Shown here in pieces: positions 28,933 to 38,393 of a DNA stretch of 64,000 nucleotides. This DNA comes from Bacteroidota bacterium. Lineage in GTDB: Bacteria > Bacteroidota > Bacteroidia > AKYH767-A > OLB10. The stretch spans positions 5,499-69,498 of the forward strand of contig JADKIC010000027.1 in assembly GCA_016721435.1 (NCBI GenBank), written 5' to 3'. The notes below the pieces were generated by a model. That model was given only the letters and a program-made list of their open reading frames with translations, searched no databases and was not told the DNA's origin. Numbering within the stretch: position 1 is the first letter of the stretch; every line of letters starts with the position of its first letter. Both the position numbers and the translations under genes were made by a program.

Positions 28933-30117
28933 TTAAATGGTAGTTTTTTCGAATGATGCTGAATGAGGTGTATGTATGAATTTTTTGTTCGCTCCTTTTA
29001 TTTGCAGAAGAGCTCCAAACATTATTAAAATTGTTTTCGGTAGGCTGAAGATGGCTTGAACCATGCCCATGTTCCAGTAGGAACGAGGTATGGCTATGGC
29101 ATAGGCAAAAAAGTAAGAAAGTAATAGGACAAACCATGCAGTTGCTCCCGGCAAGAGACTAGTAAAAAGGAGATTCACACTACCCATTATAGCCAGTACA
29201 CCAATTAAAATAACTTTTGGGACCAGTGCGTAATGCATCACTTTATTGGCATAGTCAAATCGACCGATGAGTAAATTTAATATTCCCTTTAACCAATATT
29301 TCTTCAAGTAGACGAATTGTGCAGCTACCCATCTGGTACGTTGATTGGCAAACACCTCCGATTTCTGGACCTTTTCATCCAAAACATAAGCATCATCCAG
29401 ATAAATGATTTTATGATTATCGGAAATCAAGGTCATTTCAAGTTCTTTGTCAAAACCACCCACCGCCTCAATTTCTGACATCACCTGCTTGAGGTAGAGA
29501 AAGGAAAATGCCATGCCACTTCCAATTACAGAGGAGGATAGTCCTACAGCCACCTGACCCTTTCGCATGATGTGATTGTTGGCTTCTTCGCTGATCGCAT
29601 CCAATATAGCATATTTGGTATTTTTGTTTTTTGCTGTTCGGTGCCCTTGTATTGCATAACATCCTGAAACGGCGGCGTTGTTTATCTTCTCCAGAAAACC
29701 TTGTGACATGATATTGTCTGCATCCAGAATAACAGCAAAATCATAGGACTTCGTTATTCTCCTAAACGCCTCATTTAATGCTTTCGCTTTCGTACTTATT
29801 TCAAATGTAACTTCAAACAATTGAACAGGTAGTTTTTTTAGTTCATTGATAGTTTCTTCTTGTAAAGAATCAGCGATAACATAGACATCGTAAAAATGTG
29901 AAGGGTAGTTTTGAAGTAAGGCTTGTTTGGCTGAATTTACGATTACGGCATCTTCTTTATAGGAGGGTATCAGGACTGCTATTTTCTTGAACTTATCATT
30001 GTTTAAAAATGTTTTGCGCCTATAAAAATGACCGGCTATGGAGAAGAAAAATGTATAAGCCACTGTGACGAAACATAAGGCAAATAGTAGTAAGGAGATG
30101 AAGTGAAGTACAGCCAT
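28933..30117 (-). CDS. Membrane-bound family 2 glycosyltransferase
   Basis: 394 residues: an N-terminal membrane helix (FISLLLFALCFVTVAYTFFF), a cytoplasmic GT-A domain with KIAVLIPSYKEDAVIVNSA, FAVILDADNIM (metal site), MTLISDNHKIIYLDDAYVLD, and QRTRWVAAQFVYLKKYW, the QxxRW motif of processive-type GT2 enzymes, then C-terminal helices. The gene sits 6 nt from the upstream GT2 and 11 nt from the downstream GT4. It may act as a polymerase-like or membrane-tethered transferase in the operon. The frame is intact. Confidence 0.88.
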   Translation of the reverse strand: MAVLHFISLLLFALCFVTVAYTFFFSIAGHFYRRKTFLNNDKFKKIAVLIPSYKEDAVIVNSAKQALLQNYPSHFYDVYVIADSLQEETINELKKLPVQLFEVTFEISTKAKALNEAFRRITKSYDFAVILDADNIMSQGFLEKINNAAVSGCYAIQGHRTAKNKNTKYAILDAISEEANNHIMRKGQVAVGLSSSVIGSGMAFSFLYLKQVMSEIEAVGGFDKELEMTLISDNHKIIYLDDAYVLDEKVQKSEVFANQRTRWVAAQFVYLKKYWLKGILNLLIGRFDYANKVMHYALVPKVILIGVLAIMGSVNLLFTSLLPGATAWFVLLLSYFFAYAIAIPRSYWNMGMVQAIFSLPKTILIMFGALLQIKGANKKFIHTPHSASFEKTTI

Positions 30118-30123
30118 TTGATT

Positions 30124-31037
30124 TTATATTAAGGATTCATTTCGGTGTATATCTTTTGCATGTAAATTCCAAAGTATGCCTTTCCAAAAAGCTTTTAGCA
30201 TATCGGTTTTACCTTTGATTACATACTGTAGCGTGTTCTTTGGTATAGATACTATCATAAAAAATAAAAGGCTTACAAAAAGCTGAATACCTTTCACATT
30301 CCTTCGCTGAAAGAGCAGACGATTCCGGGTGAGATAGTAGGTCTTTAAGTACTTCCTTTGCCTGTAGAAATGGATTCTTTATGATAGACTGTTGACTTTG
30401 CTTCATACCAAATGCTATATCCTGCTCTTTTTATTCTTTCGCAATAATCCATTTCTTCGTAATAGAGAAAAACAGGTCTGCCATCAAACCGATTTCTTCA
30501 ACCGCCTTTCTTGAAATCATCATGGCAGCTCCATGCGCTCGGCTGGTGGGCATAGAAGTATTGAAGCTCCCATCATCTTTTTTTCCATTTCCTATTGCTG
30601 TGCCACGTCCTGTATATGGATTGATCGGATTAAAACCGGCAAATTGAATGATTCCCGGACTATGATGAAAGATGATTTTCGGAGACCGCTCCAATGGAGG
30701 GATCTTCTTCCATTCGCTTTACCAAAGGTTCCAAAAAGCCGGTGTCCACTTCTGTATCATTGTTCAGAAGAAGGAGGTATTTGCCTCGTGCTTCCATCAA
30801 TCCTAAATTATTTCCACCTGCAAAACCTAAGTTTTCCTTACTCCTGATGAAAGTGATCCAGGGATGTTCATTAGCAATTAGAGAAGCATCTTCTTTCGAA
30901 GCATTGTCAACAATGATGACTTCAATATTTGGATATGAAATCTTCTTCAGAGATTCAAGCATGGCGCAGGTCACCCTGGCACCATTGTAATTAATGCTGA
31001 TGATCGATACTAAGGGGAGTGGAGAATTCGGATTCAT
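30124..31037 (-). CDS. Family 2 glycosyltransferase, rhamnosyltransferase-like (three frameshifts)
   Basis: About 300 residues: VSIISINYNGARVTCAMLES, VIIVDNASKED, FIRSKENLGFAGGNNLGL, LLLLNNDTEVD (metal site), then EEIGLM..LFFLYYEEMDYCERIKRAGYS after a break, a motif common in rhamnosyltransferases of the GT2 family. Frame breaks occur near 30690, near 30470 (T-run) and near 30350 (before LKTYYLTRNR). The C-terminus ends LHAKDIHRNESLI. It overlaps the start of the ligase gene by 47 nt and lies 6 nt from the downstream GT2. Probably a working gene in the organism, given the one-base nature of the breaks. Confidence 0.85.
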
Positions 31038-32475
31038 TCGTTTTATTTAACGATCGTTTTCTTACAAAGGTTTCTCCCAGAAACAGATAAACGAGGCTTA
31101 AATAGATGACCGAACCTGTTGGAAACTGTCCGAAGATCTGGTTTCCATAACTCGCAAAACATATCCCAAAGAAACCACCGTATAATGCAGCCAATTTAAA
31201 TTTTAATTCAGGATCTTTTAGCTTAAACAGGAAGATAAAGCGGTTTCCGAGAAGGAACAGAAGCATTCCAATGTATATCGTTAAACCGATGATTCCGCTC
31301 TCCGCCCAAATTTTAACATACCAACTGTCAAGAGGGGTGGTCGCCAAAAATGTTCCGGGACTAAATCGCTGCCCCCATGACCCCGCAGAGCCGATTCCTC
31401 CTCCAATGGGTCGGGAAGCCAGATATACTTTCAGTTTCTGCTGGTTTTCCAATCGTGCCATTAATGATGCATCATTGGGGTCAAGTCCGGTTCGCATTCT
31501 ACGGATCTGATCATTTTGCTGACCAATATTGGTGTATTTCAACATGCCAAATGCAAGTGCTCCGAATATAATCCCGGGAATGATGATCTTCATATTATTA
31601 CTCACTAAGAAATAAATTGCAAATCCGGTGATGGCAACGAACATTGCTCCTCTTGTACCGGAAATGGCCATTCCGTATAAACTGAGAAGGCAAGTGAGAA
31701 TATAAAAATATTTTCTCCTTTTAGTTTTTGTTGGGCCCATCGCCAAAATGCCCGCTACTACTCCGGTATGTGCCTGGGCTGCTCCAAATTGTCCGGCATC
31801 AGAATAAAAGGAGAATACACGTAATTTTCCGAAAAGTATATGTGTTTTACGCGCACCGGATTCCAGCCAACGTTCTTCAGCGAAGTCAGTTCCAAGAGTA
31901 AGTTGTTTGATGCCCCAGAATGTAGCAAAGAGCGATAGCCCAAACCAGATATTGATGAACTTATCCAAATCTTCTTCCTTATACAATAGAATCAGTGCTA
32001 ACGGTATAGTGGATACGAAATACAGCGAAACACCACGCGCTGCATAGAACCAAGCTTCAAAACTCCGGGCTTCAGGATTAACAATTTCGAAAACGGTGTA
32101 AGCAAACCAAATCAAAACAGCAGTCATCAACGGACTCTTTATGCCCGGCGATTCCAGATCTTCCTTCGTTCTGAAAAGCAAACCTAATGCTGTAATCAGC
32201 AGAATAATATCTACCCCTAAACCGAAAGGACCATCAATATATCTGGTAATTCCATTTGCAAAAAAGCTAAAAACAAACATTGACCATAAGCCGATACGTG
32301 GTTTAGCGATTATTATTCCCACAAAGACTAACCCGATGGGCATTGCTGCAAGTCCAATCATCGTGGCCAAGCCCCCTTTCGTGAAAACAATAGCAAGCAC
32401 CACCGCCAGCAAAAACAGCAGAACGGCTTTTAAAACTTCTTTAGCCCTTATTCGATCAGGATGTAGTATTACCAA
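30991..32475 (-). CDS. O-antigen ligase / polysaccharide polymerase family protein (Wzy-like)
   Basis: About 490 residues with some 11-12 membrane helices and a long periplasmic loop (about residues 330-390) carrying RRMRTGLDPNDASLMARLEN and GGGIGSAGSWGQRFSPGTF, as in WaaL/Wzy_C enzymes, which transfer or polymerise undecaprenyl-linked glycans in the periplasm. The start appears to be a TTG at 32475 overlapping the flippase gene by 20 nt, but a later start is possible. It overlaps the downstream GT2 by 47 nt. With flippase and Wzc-like genes beside it, the Wzy role is more likely than a lipid A ligase, but the sequence alone does not decide. The frame is intact. Confidence 0.85.
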   Translation of the reverse strand: MVILHPDRIRAKEVLKAVLLFLLAVVLAIVFTKGGLATMIGLAAMPIGLVFVGIIIAKPRIGLWSMFVFSFFANGITRYIDGPFGLGVDIILLITALGLLFRTKEDLESPGIKSPLMTAVLIWFAYTVFEIVNPEARSFEAWFYAARGVSLYFVSTIPLALILLYKEEDLDKFINIWFGLSLFATFWGIKQLTLGTDFAEERWLESGARKTHILFGKLRVFSFYSDAGQFGAAQAHTGVVAGILAMGPTKTKRRKYFYILTCLLSLYGMAISGTRGAMFVAITGFAIYFLVSNNMKIIIPGIIFGALAFGMLKYTNIGQQNDQIRRMRTGLDPNDASLMARLENQQKLKVYLASRPIGGGIGSAGSWGQRFSPGTFLATTPLDSWYVKIWAESGIIGLTIYIGMLLFLLGNRFIFLFKLKDPELKFKLAALYGGFFGICFASYGNQIFGQFPTGSVIYLSLVYLFLGETFVRKRSLNKTNESEFSTPLSIDHQH

Positions 32476-33814
32476 CCCTCAGTGATTTGAAACGCTCGAG
32501 AAGGGGTTGTAGAATATGTTTCATTGTAGTGAAACCGGTTTTAAGAGTTTCCTTTATACTGTGATTCAGATACTTTTTCAGGAAGTAATTCCCGAAAATA
32601 ACTCCCGTCAGGAATGTGAGGATTGATACGGCAGCAATACTTCCAATGTTTCCAAAATAGGTAATAGCTATTATATCACCGGTAACATTTACAATTAGCA
32701 TAAGAATTACTTTCAGGAAATTTAAATAAGGCTTTCCGATAATGTCAAGAGTGATTCCACTGAAACGATCCAGAGGAAGAAACGCAGCATAAACCGCGAG
32801 AATTCTTAATATATAAGCGGACTCTGCATATTGCTCACCCCCCAACAGTACCACGAGAGAATCTGCAAATAAAATACTAGCTCCGATAATGGGTAATATT
32901 AACAGCGAAAGCAATCCTGTGTACCTGTAAAAGGCAGTTCGGAGCTCAGCCTTTTGTTCTACTGACCTGAACTTTGAAAGTACAGGCATGGCGGAAGCAG
33001 CAAAGCTACGAAGCAGGATTTCGATCACTTCAATCAATTTTAAGGGTATACTATAAGAGGCAAGATCCTTTGCACTCAACATAAAACCGATGATCAAGGT
33101 ATCAGAACTTCGAAGCAGATTAGACCCCATCAAAGTACCCATACTGAATTTGCCAAAATTGAAGAGATCCTTCATCATCTTTTTAGTGGCAAATTTTACC
33201 GTACTGATCATGGACCATCCTGCCCAAAGTGAAAGACTGCTAGGTAATAATCCTGATATAATAAAGCTTCCGAGTACGATATTTACTGAACTTCGCTCCG
33301 TAATTAATGCAAGAAGGATGCAGGTGATAAAACTAAGTTGATTCAGTAGTCGGATATAAAGTACTTTTTCGAATGATGATTTAGCCTGTAATAACCATGC
33401 TGCATAATTAAAGGGTAGCGTAGTGATGGCAGCAAGCCAGTACCATGTCAGGAATAAACCAAATCCCTCGTTCGTAACCAGATGGCCGAAAAAGATATCT
33501 GTAATCAGTGTAAGTATGGAAATGATGAGCGTGGTAATTATAGAGATAAGCCAACCGGATCCTGAAACCACTTTGAACTGATCATTTTCAGACGATGCTG
33601 CAAAGCGAATTAATGAAGTGTGAATAATACCGGCTCTAAGCAAATCTGCAAAAATATAGGCCGTCATAAACATAAACCAGGCACCCATATCTTCCTTTGT
33701 TAACAAACGGGCTACAAGCGCAATACTTCCAAAACCAAGTATGGCATTGGTAATATTTCCTGCAAGCGATAATGTATGCTTGTTTTTGATGAAGCTACCT
33801 AGTAATTTTTTCAA
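32456..33814 (-). CDS. Polysaccharide flippase (Wzx-like, MATE/MVF superfamily)
   Basis: 452 residues with about 12-14 membrane helices. The N-terminus LAGNITNAILGFGSIALVARLLTK is typical of the polysaccharide-synthase family that flips undecaprenyl-linked repeat units. The start is a TTG at 33814 (reading KKLLGSFIKNKHTLSL). It lies 28 nt after the Wzc-like gene and overlaps the ligase by 20 nt. The frame is intact. Confidence 0.9.
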   Translation of the reverse strand: MKKLLGSFIKNKHTLSLAGNITNAILGFGSIALVARLLTKEDMGAWFMFMTAYIFADLLRAGIIHTSLIRFAASSENDQFKVVSGSGWLISIITTLIISILTLITDIFFGHLVTNEGFGLFLTWYWLAAITTLPFNYAAWLLQAKSSFEKVLYIRLLNQLSFITCILLALITERSSVNIVLGSFIISGLLPSSLSLWAGWSMISTVKFATKKMMKDLFNFGKFSMGTLMGSNLLRSSDTLIIGFMLSAKDLASYSIPLKLIEVIEILLRSFAASAMPVLSKFRSVEQKAELRTAFYRYTGLLSLLILPIIGASILFADSLVVLLGGEQYAESAYILRILAVYAAFLPLDRFSGITLDIIGKPYLNFLKVILMLIVNVTGDIIAITYFGNIGSIAAVSILTFLTGVIFGNYFLKKYLNHSIKETLKTGFTTMKHILQPLLERFKSLRVGNTTS

Positions 33815-33842
33815 AATTCAACTTTCTATTGTATGGGTATAG

Positions 33843-36032
33843 TTACGTTCTTTGAAAATCGAAAGTTACTATACGTTTTGCCACTTTCCTTACATTGCTT
33901 CTTCTTTTCGGAATTTCTCCTACTATGGTTTCAAGTCGGTCGATATCCGTATTGTTTAAAATGACCATTGGCTTGGTGGTAGTCATCTTGGTGAATACTC
34001 CAAGTGCACGGGAGTCAGCCTCGCTCCAAACCCGTTCACTCGATAGAATAAATAAGTTGAGGGAAATTCCATTCAATACTTTATCGGGTATACTGAATTT
34101 CGACAATTCTACCAGTTCGATGATGATGACCTTATATTTGCTGTAGGAGGGTACAAGGGAAGCTATCCACTCCTTCGCATTATTGATTTCACCCATTTTA
34201 TTATAGCCTGAATAGCGCTGGAAGGTGATGCCGGGCAGATTGTCGCCGGAAAGCTCATCAGGACTTAAGTAAAGAATATCATCGTATACGTTCTTTAACT
34301 TTTCTGCTAAAAGTTTACCGCAAAAGGATTTCCCTTCTCCTTTTTTTATACTGCTTATAGTAAGTAGGAGGGGGGGAGTCTTATCATTTCCATTACTTTT
34401 TAAATGGATGCGCATATTAGATATGAAATGAGAAAGAATGGCATCATCTAAATGCTCTATGATTACTTTTTTATCTAAAGTCAGATAATTTGGAAATGCA
34501 CTGAAGAATTGAAGTCCTGTGTACTTCTCAGCTCTTGCAGGTGATTGTATCGTACGACCCAATAAGGATTTCCCTAATACGATGGCTAATGTTAGAATGA
34601 AAGTTGCCATGAATGCCATGATAATAAATATCGTCCTTTTCGATGGTTGAGGCTTTAGTGGGAGAAAGGGGTAGTCGGTGATGGAAAGATTGTTCGACAT
34701 TTCAAGGCTCTGCTGACGGAGTCGAGCCATATTCAAACCGTGCAAAACACTCAGGTATTCCTTTTCGTTGACATCCACTTCGCGCTCTATTCTCTTAAGA
34801 TTTGAACCGACGGGTGCCAGCTCTTTATAAATGGCATCAAAACCATCTAATCGGTGTAAAATCACTTTCAACCTTGCTTCGTTTTCTTCAACCGCGAGAT
34901 AGTTGGTCAGCCATTCCGACAAAATATTTGCACGGGGTAATCCTTCAGGCGTATTGTTCCATTTATACTGACTCTCTACTTCTTCCTTGATTTGCTTTTT
35001 AATTTTTTCGGCCTCTGATTTGTATTGACTCACCAGCGTTTTATTTCCTTCATAAAGTTCGGCATTGGCGATTTTATAGGTAACCTCTGCCAGTTGTTCT
35101 CTCATTTTACTCAATTTCGAATTGACCTCAATGATATTTTTTTTCATTTCGATCTTCTCTTCCACTTTCTTCAGTGCAGCTTTTGAGGCTTCTAAAGCCA
35201 TTTCCTGTTTCTGCCGGTCTGCAGTTACATTTTCTTTTGATTCAGCCACAAATTTTGCCTGTTCATAGTAGTTTATAATTTTCTTCTCCGAACTGTAATC
35301 CCTTAACTTATCCTCCGACTTTCTTAAACGCTGAGCTGCTAACCGTAATTGTTCTTCAAAATCTTTAACAACATTATTGGTCTCTGTCCCTTTTATTCCT
35401 TTATACCGTATCATGACAACATCAACAATGTATTGTAATGTTTGCTGACAAACAGCAGGGTCGTTGCTCTTATACGAAATCTCAATCATGTCACTGGATT
35501 GCTTTCGCTGAGCATTCATGTTTGCGGAAATTACTTCAAGACCGTAGATGCTACCGGGTGAGGAAAGGATACTGACGATTTCATTTACCTCTTTCGATTT
35601 CTTATAGCTTTCAATCCTGAAAAATGTTAATTCTTCAGAACCTTTAGCGACCAATTGCTTTCTTAATTTTTCCGGAATTAACTCTTTTATATGATTGAAA
35701 TTCTCGTCTGAAAGTTCCTTATAGGAGGGTTTTTCTACTAAAAGATGCTTAGCCAGCAATCGCATTCCTACCTCTTCAATAGTTTCCCTTGATTTAATGG
35801 TAGCCATCAGGTTGTCAAACGCATTGTTCACGGCAAAGTAATCCACACGATCATTTTCTCCGGAGGTGATACCATAGCCGCTGGCAATGCCTGTGTAAAC
35901 CTGTGTATTGGAAACATATTCCTTCTTAGTATTGCGCGTTAGAAAAAACACAATACCCGCTGTTGTGAGCGGGAACAAGACAAGTACTTTCCAGTTTCTT
36001 GCTATTAAACGAATAAACTCTAATAAATTCAC
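33843..36032 (-). CDS. Wzc/Wzz-like polysaccharide chain-length protein with degenerate ATPase
   Basis: 729 residues in the inner membrane. An N-terminal helix (about residues 16-32) is followed by a Wzz domain, long periplasmic coiled coils (about 215-440), a proline-rich second helix region (FLPLKPQPSKRTIFIIMAF, near 490), and a cytoplasmic domain like the BY-kinases. Walker A survives as SSIKKGEGKSF, but Walker A' (normally VLYIDxDxRxP) reads ILYLSPDELSG, Walker B (normally IIIDTPP) reads VIIIELVELSK, and there is no C-terminal tyrosine cluster. It is thus probably not an active tyrosine kinase. The GTG start lies 1 nt after the stop of the TolC-like gene. Confidence 0.85.
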   Translation of the reverse strand: MNLLEFIRLIARNWKVLVLFPLTTAGIVFFLTRNTKKEYVSNTQVYTGIASGYGITSGENDRVDYFAVNNAFDNLMATIKSRETIEEVGMRLLAKHLLVEKPSYKELSDENFNHIKELIPEKLRKQLVAKGSEELTFFRIESYKKSKEVNEIVSILSSPGSIYGLEVISANMNAQRKQSSDMIEISYKSNDPAVCQQTLQYIVDVVMIRYKGIKGTETNNVVKDFEEQLRLAAQRLRKSEDKLRDYSSEKKIINYYEQAKFVAESKENVTADRQKQEMALEASKAALKKVEEKIEMKKNIIEVNSKLSKMREQLAEVTYKIANAELYEGNKTLVSQYKSEAEKIKKQIKEEVESQYKWNNTPEGLPRANILSEWLTNYLAVEENEARLKVILHRLDGFDAIYKELAPVGSNLKRIEREVDVNEKEYLSVLHGLNMARLRQQSLEMSNNLSITDYPFLPLKPQPSKRTIFIIMAFMATFILTLAIVLGKSLLGRTIQSPARAEKYTGLQFFSAFPNYLTLDKKVIIEHLDDAILSHFISNMRIHLKSNGNDKTPPLLLTISSIKKGEGKSFCGKLLAEKLKNVYDDILYLSPDELSGDNLPGITFQRYSGYNKMGEINNAKEWIASLVPSYSKYKVIIIELVELSKFSIPDKVLNGISLNLFILSSERVWSEADSRALGVFTKMTTTKPMVILNNTDIDRLETIVGEIPKRRSNVRKVAKRIVTFDFQRT

Positions 36033-36033
36033 C

Positions 36034-36840
36034 TTATCTGACTAATGTATCTAAACGCTTACCTAACAGTTTCTCTAGTTGCTGATAATTATTATAGAAA
36101 TCTCGTCTGGAGATTTCGTAATCGGATTCTGCTTTTGTGGCAATAGCAGAGACGGAAGATAACTCTGCTATGGAAATATCACCTTGAGCAAATTGCTTTT
36201 CGGCCATTTCAGAAAGTAATCTGGTGGTCCCTTTTGAATTACTGGTGATGAGCATAAGCCGGTGAGTCGCCAGCATATTGTTATACTCATAGATGATTTG
36301 CCGGGATACCTCCATTTTAATTTTTTCCTCGGTCTGTTTCCTAACCTCCAATTCATGTTCATAGACATTGATCCGACTTGTTCTTCCAAATAACAGGAAC
36401 AATGGAACATTAACATTTAATCCAACTCTAAATCCTGATTGAATACTTGAAGATTGAATCGCTTCCGGCTCCTGGTTAGTATTGAAAATGACGGCCTGAT
36501 TCCCTAACGACTGAGTGAAAGTTCCAAAAACACCATTTTGCCATTCTCTCCTGGAAAATTTAATTTGATCGATACCTGCTTCAATTAATGCTTCCTGCGC
36601 TTTTACTCCGGGATTGTTTAACAGTGCAATACTGATCATACTATCCAATGGAATGAGTTGTTCTTTCAAATCTTTATTCAGGTCTAGTGCTGATACCTCA
36701 GAAGTGTTGGGCTCCGGAGTCATATCTGGTAACTTCACCATTTCTGTTTGAGAAAAGGAGTTAGTACTTAAACTCTGCAAGGAGATAAATAGTAGAGAAA
36801 AAATAATATCAGGGCATTTGCAAAGCATCTGTTTAAACAT
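36034..36840 (-). CDS. Half-size TolC-family outer membrane protein
   Basis: 268 residues with a signal peptide (about residues 1-30). From IPLDSMISIALLNNPGVKAQ it matches one OEP (TolC) repeat: helix, beta region (GVFGTFTQSLGN and VGLNVNVPLFLLFGR), and helix (MAEKQFAQGDISIAELSSVS). TolC proteins normally have two such repeats and more than 400 residues; here only one is present, and the protein ends naturally at GKRLDTLVR, one base before the next gene. It overlaps the upstream phosphoglycosyltransferase by 8 nt. In this operon it stands where a Wza exporter would be expected, so it may form, as a higher oligomer, the outer membrane exit. Confidence 0.75.
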   Translation of the reverse strand: MFKQMLCKCPDIIFSLLFISLQSLSTNSFSQTEMVKLPDMTPEPNTSEVSALDLNKDLKEQLIPLDSMISIALLNNPGVKAQEALIEAGIDQIKFSRREWQNGVFGTFTQSLGNQAVIFNTNQEPEAIQSSSIQSGFRVGLNVNVPLFLLFGRTSRINVYEHELEVRKQTEEKIKMEVSRQIIYEYNNMLATHRLMLITSNSKGTTRLLSEMAEKQFAQGDISIAELSSVSAIATKAESDYEISRRDFYNNYQQLEKLLGKRLDTLVR

Positions 36841-37969
36841 TTTCAGTTTGTAACAATGCCGGGAAAGTTTTTAAAATAATTTTAATGTCCAGAAGTAATG
36901 AATGATTTAGCGCATAGTTATTGTCCAATGCGATCCGTTCTGCTTCAGACATATCTTTTTTACCTCTTTTAGTCACTTGCCATAACCCGGTTAACCCAGC
37001 AGGTGCGAGAAAGCGGAAAGCTCTGGAATCAGTGGTCAGCATTTCTGCTTCGTATAAAGGTAATGGTCGATTACCTACGAGCGACATATCGCCTTTCAGG
37101 ATATTGATGAGTTGAGGTAGTTCGTCGATGGATGAATTGCGAAGAAATTTACCCACTTTGGATATTCTTGGATCATCTTTCGCTTTGAAAAATATTCCCT
37201 GTTTTTCAAGATCTTGAAGAAAAAAGTGAAAGTTTTCACATATCTTCTTATTGTCAGAAAACATGATGGGTGAACAGGGACTTCCCAGTCTTTTACAATC
37301 CGGACATTCCGTTGGTATTTCAAGAGTATTTGCTCCGGCATATAAGTTTAGATGAGTCATATTGGACATCTTCTTATCAGCATCCGGAATCATGGTTCTG
37401 AATTTTAATAAATCAAATATTTTGTAGTTACTCCCACCCGTTTTGAACGATAAAAAATAGGGCCCTTAGATTCCATGCGAATAGCCAGAATTGCCATGAG
37501 CATAACGGGAGAGGCCATGAGCAATGCGGTAGATGAAATACTGATATCCAGAAAACGTTTTGCGATTAAACTTCTTCTACTGTAAAGTGAACTGAGTGAA
37601 TTTGCCCCATGCTTACTAGTGAAGAGGTGAATAACCTGGAAAACAGTCGTAACAATTTTTTCCTGAGCAACAACATCCAAAAAGCCTTCAGCGATATAGA
37701 AATTTATCTTCGATCGATCCGGTTGTTTAGAATAACCAATAATAATTGTTTTACGAAAATTTGGCTTTGAGCGGATGATCTTCATCGTATCCGAATTCGG
37801 ATTTCCCTCCGGTTCAACGTCTGTAACCAGAATATCAGGAATTTGATCCTGACGCATATATTGAAAGCCTGACAATAAATCATTGAAGCAAGTTACCTGA
37901 TGTTTTAGGTAATGCTTTTGCCAATGCTTCCTGCTGTTCTTTGGAAGGCTGAATATATACGATTTTCAT
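36833..37969 (-). CDS. Polyprenyl glycosylphosphotransferase with N-terminal receiver-like domain (two frameshifts)
   Basis: About 375 residues. Residues 1-120 resemble a response-regulator receiver: MKIVYIQPSKEQQEAL, IPDILVTDVEPEG with an Asp at the phospho-acceptor place (about residue 50), and TIIIGYSKQ. The early acidic pair and the conserved Lys of true receivers are not seen. A membrane segment (ISISSTALLMASPVMLMAIL) and a bacterial sugar-transferase domain follow: KGPIFYRSKRVG, KFRTM, SSIDELPQLINILKGDMSLV, GNRPLPLYEAE, LAPAGLTGLWQV. The frame breaks near 37895 and at an A-run near 37415-37420. It would put the first sugar-1-phosphate onto undecaprenyl phosphate. It follows the response regulator by 18 nt. 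Confidence 0.85.
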
Positions 37970-37987
37970 TGCTAATTAATTGGGATA

Positions 37988-38367
37988 TTATGCGGCTTTG
38001 AATCTTCTGAAAATGGATTGAATTCTTATTAACAATTCCTCCGGATTGAAGGGCTTTTGAAGATAATCGTCAGCTCCTGCTGAAAAAGATCGAATGCGAT
38101 CAGCACTTTTTGCTTGCTGGAGAGCATAATAACCGGAGTTCTTTCCATACCGGGTTGTTTGCGGATGCTTTCTGTTAACTCATATCCATTTATCATGGGC
38201 ATGTCAATATCAACTAACAGCAAATCAGCTTGATTTCCTTCCTGAAACCAGGCCATCGCTTCATAGCCATTGTCCTTGGTGGTAACCTCATAATCATCCG
38301 CAAGGAAGTTTTCAAGTAACATTCTGATGCTTAATTCATCATCTACTACAAGTATGTGCTTTTTCAT
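37988..38367 (-). CDS. Single-domain response regulator (one frameshift)
   Basis: About 125 residues, a lone receiver (CheY-like) domain: acidic pair in ILVVDDELSIRML, phospho-acceptor Asp53 in LLLVDIDMPMINGYEL, and the Lys in DDYLQKPFNPEELL after a break. The frame breaks near 38105-38115 in an A-run (SSKQK, then SADRIRSFSAGADDY). There is no output domain, so it acts by protein contact or as a phosphorelay step. It lies between the hybrid kinase (26 nt) and the receiver-fused phosphoglycosyltransferase (18 nt), and its conserved residues are complete, unlike those of the latter. Confidence 0.88.
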
Positions 38368-38393
38368 TTCGGGCTTTATTAAGGATATTTACG

